From: Candidatus Omnitrophota bacterium
Lineage (GTDB): Bacteria; Omnitrophota; Gorgyraeia; B26-G9
Direction of reading: 5' to 3'
Length of the DNA: 8,292 nucleotides
NCBI GenBank assembly: GCA_018399295.1
Contig: JAGYOO010000046.1
Coordinates: forward strand, 1-8,292
Below, piece by piece: positions 6,052 through 8,292 of the stretch. The stretch's first letter is position 1, and each line of letters starts with the position of its first letter. The notes under the pieces are model-generated. The model had not been told where the DNA came from and ran no database searches. It was given only the letters and a program-made list of their open reading frames with translations. The position numbers were made by a program, and so were the translations under genes.

Positions 6052-6765
6052 ATGCGGTGTTTCCATATTGATAAAAATTCTCTTCAGGATAATAAGATTC
6101 ATCTGCGGGCGGACAAGGCCCGGCATGCCTTTCGCGCCGCCAGGATGAAAAAGGGGGAGCTTGTCGTCCTGTTCGATAATGAAGGAGGCAGGTATGAAGG
6201 GTTTGTCGAGACGGTATGCCGGGAGTCAGGGACTATCCAGGTCGAAAAGTCTTCCCGGGTAACTTCGGAACGCCCCTGGATAAGCCTTTATTGCGCGATC
6301 CCGAAAAATGATAAGTTTTCCGATATCGTAAACGTTGCCACGCAGCTGGGGGCGGATCGGATCGTGCCCCTGATTTCCGAACGGGTAGTTTTCCGGCAGC
6401 GGGAACAAAAACCGGAGCGGTGGCAGACAATCGCGCGGGAAGCGGCGCAGCAGTGCTGCCGGCCGTTTATCCCGCAGATCGGACCGGTCCGGGAATTCCC
6501 CGCCGCGCTTAATGACGCGGCTGGTTGCGATCTGAAGATTATGGGCGCGTGTACAGGCCCAAGACATTCTTTTCGTTCTGTTCTGGATAAGTCGGCAAAA
6601 CGAGTCGCCGTATTTATCGGACCGGAAGGGGATTTTTCCCCTGACGAAGTCGCGGCGGCCCGGAATAAGGGCTTTTCGATTATAACCCTGGGCCCGCGTC
6701 GTCTGCGTTGCGCGACCGCGGCTCTATTTATTATGACTGTACTTGACTATGAACTCAAATCTTAG
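6052..6765 (+). CDS. rsmE: 16S rRNA (uracil1498-N3)-methyltransferase
   Basis: This SPOUT-class methyltransferase of 237 residues, a normal RsmE length, would methylate U1498 in the decoding region of 16S rRNA using S-adenosylmethionine. Seen: MRCFHID at the start (family MRRFFV-like), a PUA-like N-terminal part (about 1-70) containing HAFRAARMKKGE, AIPKNDKFSDIVNVATQLGA (82-101), REAAQQCCRPFIP (129-141), and the knot segment VFIGPEGDFSPDE (187-199) with ITLGPRRLRCATAAL (211-225). Odd: the normally conserved LRxETA reads LRCATA, so the glutamate is Ala221; the usual GPEGGF is GPEGDF, which is seen elsewhere in the family. The start is set by homology, as no good RBS precedes it, and 25 bases separate it from the prepilin stop. 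The last 17 bases overlap the next gene. Confidence 0.9.
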   Translation: MRCFHIDKNSLQDNKIHLRADKARHAFRAARMKKGELVVLFDNEGGRYEGFVETVCRESGTIQVEKSSRVTSERPWISLYCAIPKNDKFSDIVNVATQLGADRIVPLISERVVFRQREQKPERWQTIAREAAQQCCRPFIPQIGPVREFPAALNDAAGCDLKIMGACTGPRHSFRSVLDKSAKRVAVFIGPEGDFSPDEVAAARNKGFSIITLGPRRLRCATAALFIMTVLDYELKS

Positions 6766-7201
6766 CCTTCTGGTAAGAAAAACCCTTAAGCTTCTTGCTG
6801 AGCATAAGAATATTGTTTTTCTGCTGATGCTTGTCTTTCTGCTGTTCGCGTTCGCGCTGGTAACCTTTAAGACCAGTACCATTGATAAGCCCGAAGTCCG
6901 GATAAAACAATACAGCTATCTTTATCTGCAGGAGTTTATCAGCGGTTATCGTACTGAAAGTTATGACTTTGAATCTGAACGAGTCCGGTTCGGTCCGGAC
7001 TTTCTTACGTTCACGCTTCTTCTGGATTTTAATCCTCCGACATCGATTGTCGTGAAGAAACTGGGAATGGATATGCTGATCGGGTTGAGGGAGGAATACC
7101 CTGAACTTGACCTTATCCGGATCAAGATTACAAACAGGTCCGGCGCGGTTATCTATGGTTATGCCGAATTCGAAGACAATACCCTTCGCTGGAACCAATA
7201 A
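6749..7201 (+). CDS. Unknown small membrane-anchored protein
   Basis: I do not recognise this protein of 150 residues. A basic N-terminal segment (1-20, with RKTLKLLAEHK) precedes a single strongly hydrophobic helix at about 22-40. The remaining 110 residues are polar and probably lie outside the cytoplasm, judging by the positive-inside rule. The tail looks like a mixed alpha/beta domain: FGPDFLTFTLLLDFNPPTSIVV has strand character, and the C-terminus ends in a run with GAVIYGYAEF and TLRWNQ. There are no cysteines and no catalytic motif I can name. It starts inside rsmE (17-base overlap) and ends 11 bases before mtaB, so it is probably translationally coupled. No Shine-Dalgarno sequence is visible. 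A TTG two codons upstream (6743) is an alternative start. Reality as a gene is supported by overlap, length and a clean helix-plus-domain layout. Confidence 0.7.
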   Translation: MNSNLSLLVRKTLKLLAEHKNIVFLLMLVFLLFAFALVTFKTSTIDKPEVRIKQYSYLYLQEFISGYRTESYDFESERVRFGPDFLTFTLLLDFNPPTSIVVKKLGMDMLIGLREEYPELDLIRIKITNRSGAVIYGYAEFEDNTLRWNQ

Positions 7202-7212
7202 TTAAAGAGCTG

Positions 7213-8292
7213 ATGCGAGAACCTTTTGTCGACAATCTCCAACCCGCTTCCTCCACTAGCGCGAAGCGCGTCTTTTTTCAGACTCTCGGATGCAAGGTAA
7301 ATCAGTATGAGACGCAGCTGTTGCGCGAGTCCTATTTACGTCACGGGTATGTGGAGGACCGGGAAAATCCCGCGGTCTGCGTGCTGAACGGTTGCTCCGT
7401 AACCGCGACCGCTGACCGGAAGTGTCTGCAGGCCGCACGCCGGTTGAAACGGCGTTTCCCGGATGCTAAAATAGTTCTTGCCGGTTGTTTCGCTCAAAAT
7501 CTCAAGACCCTTCCTTTGGAATTAAACGCCAAAGACTTTTCTCTTGTCAGTCAACAGGATAAATTTAAGCTTCCATGTCTGACCGAATCCGTTAAACCGC
7601 CTATAGAGCTTACAATTAACGGATTTGCCGGTCATAGCCGGGTTTTCCTGAAGATCCAGGACGGATGCCGGAATCGCTGCGCGTATTGTATCGTACCTTA
7701 TTTGCGCGGTGAGCCTCGCAGCAAGAGGCAGGATACGGTTCTGGCCGAGGTCGAAGGCCTTTTGAGCAAAGGTTACCGCGAGATCGTTCTTACCGGTATT
7801 GATCTTGGTTCCTGGGGAGAAGATCTTCCGGGGGGGCAGAGACTTGCCGGGCTGCTTAGAAAATTAATAGCTGTTAAAGGGGATTTCCGCGTTCGGTTGA
7901 GTTCATTGGAATCCGCGCGGATGGGAGACGATCTTCTTGAACTGCTTAATGAGTCTAAAATATGTCCCCATTTGCACCTTCCTTTACAAAGTGGAGATGA
8001 TTCGATTTTACGCCGGATGCATCGCAGATATTCCGGTTCAGAGTTTTTAGACAGGGTTTGCCGGATCCGCTGTTCAACGCCTCGTTTGGCCCTGACCACT
8101 GATGTAATGGTGGGATTTCCCGGCGAAGATGAGAAGGCATTCTCGCGGACGATGGAGGTGGTGAGGGATTGTGGATTTTTTCGGGTTCATGTTTTTCCGT
8201 TCAATCCCCGGCCTGGAACTCCGGCGGCAGGATTCCCGGAACAGGTTTCGGGGGCGGTTGCCCGTGAACGCGTCGAGTGCACCGCTTTTATC
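7213..8292 (+). CDS. mtaB: tRNA (t6A37) C2-methylthiotransferase, 3' end beyond the window
   Basis: This is a radical SAM methylthiotransferase of which 360 residues are visible, running open through the right edge. It would convert t6A to ms2t6A at position 37 of ANN-decoding tRNAs. Seen: the N-terminal UPF0004 domain with cluster cysteines C27 (TLGCKVNQYE), C61 (NGCSVT) and C92 (AGCFAQ), then the radical SAM motif CxxxCxxC as GCRNRCAYC (C152, C156, C159). Later segments are LTGIDLGSWGED, RLSSLES, HLHLPLQSG and TTDVMVGFPGE. LGCKVNQYE is the MtaB signature; MiaB has a YGCQMN form, and RimO differs again. The missing end would hold the rest of the SAM barrel and a TRAM domain. The N-terminus carries about 18 extra residues before the first strand. 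AAAGAG three bases before the ATG is a weak, closely spaced RBS. Confidence 0.93.
   Translation, partial: MREPFVDNLQPASSTSAKRVFFQTLGCKVNQYETQLLRESYLRHGYVEDRENPAVCVLNGCSVTATADRKCLQAARRLKRRFPDAKIVLAGCFAQNLKTLPLELNAKDFSLVSQQDKFKLPCLTESVKPPIELTINGFAGHSRVFLKIQDGCRNRCAYCIVPYLRGEPRSKRQDTVLAEVEGLLSKGYREIVLTGIDLGSWGEDLPGGQRLAGLLRKLIAVKGDFRVRLSSLESARMGDDLLELLNESKICPHLHLPLQSGDDSILRRMHRRYSGSEFLDRVCRIRCSTPRLALTTDVMVGFPGEDEKAFSRTMEVVRDCGFFRVHVFPFNPRPGTPAAGFPEQVSGAVARERVECTAFI

Noticed and set aside
6755..7198. Minus-strand open frame opposite the small membrane protein
   Set aside because: Almost coextensive with the plus-strand gene, but without a hydrophobic helix, RBS or operon context; the plus-strand reading is better supported.

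Overview
The window comes from a Gram-negative-type bacterium of moderate GC content. It is gene-dense and uses the standard genetic code. Nothing in it looks mobile or viral: there are no IS ends, no tRNA or rRNA genes and no CRISPR array. Gene content (a HAMP-only membrane protein beside pilT, a diverged prepilin, an RGRG-type dolichol-phosphate-mannose-synthase-like transferase, rsmE followed by mtaB) would suit an uncultured lineage such as Omnitrophota or a deltaproteobacterial relative. That taxonomic guess is from memory of gene style and is weak.

Layout. (1) Positions 102-671, minus strand: thpR, an RNA 2',3'-cyclic phosphodiesterase. (2) Positions 672-793: a divergent intergenic region with an extended -10 promoter firing to the right. 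(3) Positions 794-3698, plus strand: a 57-residue Trm112/UPF0434 zinc ribbon, a class-II asparagine synthetase (asnB type), and a family-2 polyprenyl-phosphate sugar transferase joined to asnB by an ATGA stop/start overlap. (4) Positions 3699-3849: a gap with a candidate promoter and an RNA leader that can fold over the ribosome binding site. (5) Positions 3850-8292, plus strand: a tightly spaced run of a two-helix HAMP protein, the retraction ATPase pilT, a prepilin-like protein, rsmE, a small unknown membrane protein, and mtaB, which is cut by the right edge.

How the genes may work together. asnB and the glycosyltransferase probably serve cell-envelope polysaccharide or lipid-linked sugar synthesis, inferred from their translational coupling. 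The HAMP protein, PilT and prepilin form a type IV pilus-related block. rsmE and mtaB modify rRNA and tRNA and appear to ride in the same transcription unit, with gaps of 11-34 bases or overlaps.

Most of the window is ordinary core genome. The items most worth a second look are the HAMP-only/PilT/prepilin trio behind an SD-sequestering leader, a Glu-to-Ala change in the glutaminase pocket of AsnB, an altered SPOUT motif in RsmE, and the unrecognised membrane protein between rsmE and mtaB.
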